NCBI RefSeq assembly: GCF_000820005.1
Contig: NZ_CDBL01000057.1
Span: 1-64,000 of the forward strand
DNA: 64,000 nucleotides
Reading direction: 5' to 3'
Origin: Aeromonas piscicola
Lineage (GTDB): Bacteria; Pseudomonadota; Gammaproteobacteria; Enterobacterales; Aeromonadaceae
Shown here one piece after another: positions 63,163 to 64,000 of the stretch (the stretch's first letter is position 1; every line of letters begins with the position of its first letter). Position numbers and translations under genes: made by a program. The notes beneath the pieces are model-generated. The model worked only from the letters and a program-made list of their open reading frames with translations. It was not told the origin of the DNA and did no database searches.

Positions 63163-64000
63163 TTATTTCTTCTTGGCGTACTTCATGGAGTCCAGGGCCA
63201 CCGCCAGTATGATGATGCCGCCCTTGATGATGAACTGCCAGTAAGGGCTGACTCCAATATAGGTCAGACCATAGTTGATCAGGGTGAAAATGAGCACGCC
63301 CGTGATCACCCCGGCAACCGTCCCCACCCCGCCAGCGAACGAGACACCGCCCACCACGCAGGCCGCGATGGCATCCAGCTCATACATGAAGCCCAGGTTG
63401 TTGGTGGCACTGCCGATGCGGCCCGCTTCCAGCATGCCGCCGAAGGCGTAGAAGACACCCGCCAGGGCATAGATCATCACCAGGTTGACCGCCACGTTGA
63501 CACCGGAGACCTTGGCCGCCTCGGGGTTGCCGCCGATGGCGAAGATGTTTTTGCCAAAGCGGGTCTTGTTCCACAGCACCCAGACAAAGACGCTGGCGAT
63601 GGCGGCATAGAAGGTGAGATAGGATAGCTTGAACCCTCCCAGCTTGATGAAGCCCTGCGCGAAGCTGGAGAAGCGTGGATCGAAGCCGGCCACCGGTGAG
63701 GCGCCCACGGAATCAAAATAGAGGGAGTTGATGCCGTAGACGATGATCATGGTACCCAGCGTGGTAATAAACGGGGTCACATTGAGATAGGCCACGATCA
63801 GACCATTGACCAGACCTATCAGGGCACCCACGGCACACACCAGCAGGATCACCACCGGAATGGGCACCTCCCCCAGGCTGGGGAACACCTTGTTGACGTT
63901 GGTCAGCGCCTGCAACATGGTGGCCGCAATCAGCGCAGCCAGGCCAACCTGGCGACCGGCCGACAGATCCGTACCCTGGGTAATGATGATGCCCGCCACC
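63163..64000 (-). CDS. mglC: Galactose/methyl-galactoside ABC transporter permease (partial)
   Basis: Membrane subunit of the high-affinity galactose importer. The visible C-terminal 279 residues match MglC closely: GIIITQGTDLSAGRQVGLAA, YLNVTPFITTLGTMIIVYG, NKTRFGKNIFAIGGNPEAAK, GRIGSATNNLGFMYELDAIA and the C-terminus ALDSMKYAKKK. The N-terminus and the expected mglB/mglA genes lie beyond the right edge. Confidence 0.95.
   Translation of the reverse strand, partial: VAGIIITQGTDLSAGRQVGLAALIAATMLQALTNVNKVFPSLGEVPIPVVILLVCAVGALIGLVNGLIVAYLNVTPFITTLGTMIIVYGINSLYFDSVGASPVAGFDPRFSSFAQGFIKLGGFKLSYLTFYAAIASVFVWVLWNKTRFGKNIFAIGGNPEAAKVSGVNVAVNLVMIYALAGVFYAFGGMLEAGRIGSATNNLGFMYELDAIAACVVGGVSFAGGVGTVAGVITGVLIFTLINYGLTYIGVSPYWQFIIKGGIIILAVALDSMKYAKKK

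Overview
The window looks like chromosomal DNA of an Aeromonas-like gammaproteobacterium. This is inferred from high GC, the enterobacterial/Vibrio-like gene neighbourhoods (tRNA-tufB, murB-birA, rluD-pgeF-clpB, bamD, glrK-qseG-glrR, pntAB, pyrBI, argR next to an arginine deiminase operon) and protein similarity recalled from those families. No IS element, prophage, integron or CRISPR array was seen. Nearly everything reads as ordinary core or shell chromosome.

Layout. 0-4 kb: 5' part of tufB with its tRNA leader (Tyr, Gly and a degenerate Thr-like tRNA), coaA, and a murB-birA pair. 4-8 kb: ktrAB potassium uptake, then topB with a strong LexA-like box at its promoter. 8-18 kb: torCA trimethylamine-N-oxide respiration, an acidic hypothetical gene, a two-component system flanked by two PepSY proteins, the msrPQ methionine sulfoxide repair system and a YcdZ-like membrane protein. 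18-25 kb: glrK-qseG-glrR, a 30-residue membrane protein, a folK paralogue facing folM, a CBS protein, a DUF2301-like membrane protein and a solute-binding protein. 25-34 kb: asnC/asnA, an MBL-fold hydrolase, clpB with a sigma-32-type promoter, pgeF, rluD, bamD. 34-39 kb: a sulfur amino acid block (CoA-disulfide-reductase-like enzyme, cystine-type DAACS transporter, L-cysteine desulfidase, YheO-type regulator). 39-51 kb: pntAB, yqhD/yqhC, blc, a chemoreceptor, a CYTH protein, a two-domain PSD-family protein and tRNA-Trp. 51-59 kb: pyrL-pyrBI with an attenuator, argR, and the arcA-arcC-arcB-arcD-like arginine deiminase operon read in the opposite direction. 59-64 kb: a small secreted protein, a chromosomal ParA/RHH pair, a CsrB-type sRNA, a second chemoreceptor and the 3' part of mglC.

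How the genes fit together. Anaerobic and fermentative energy metabolism is prominent (torCA, arcACB with ArgR, cysteine desulfidase, pntAB). So are redox repair (msrPQ, yqhCD) and global regulation (CsrB-type sRNA, GlrRK, LexA box on topB, heat-shock promoter on clpB).

Main unusual observation. At seven loci the 3' coding end of a gene, including its stop codon, is repeated in degenerate form just downstream: the 12253 gene, the 12839 kinase, asnC (3.5 units of 95 bp), asnA, rluD, arcC, and a relic of the PSD gene separated from its parent by the CYTH gene. Several copies keep the parental reading frame to the stop. I know of no described feature class that explains this. It was found by eye and needs a genome-wide test.
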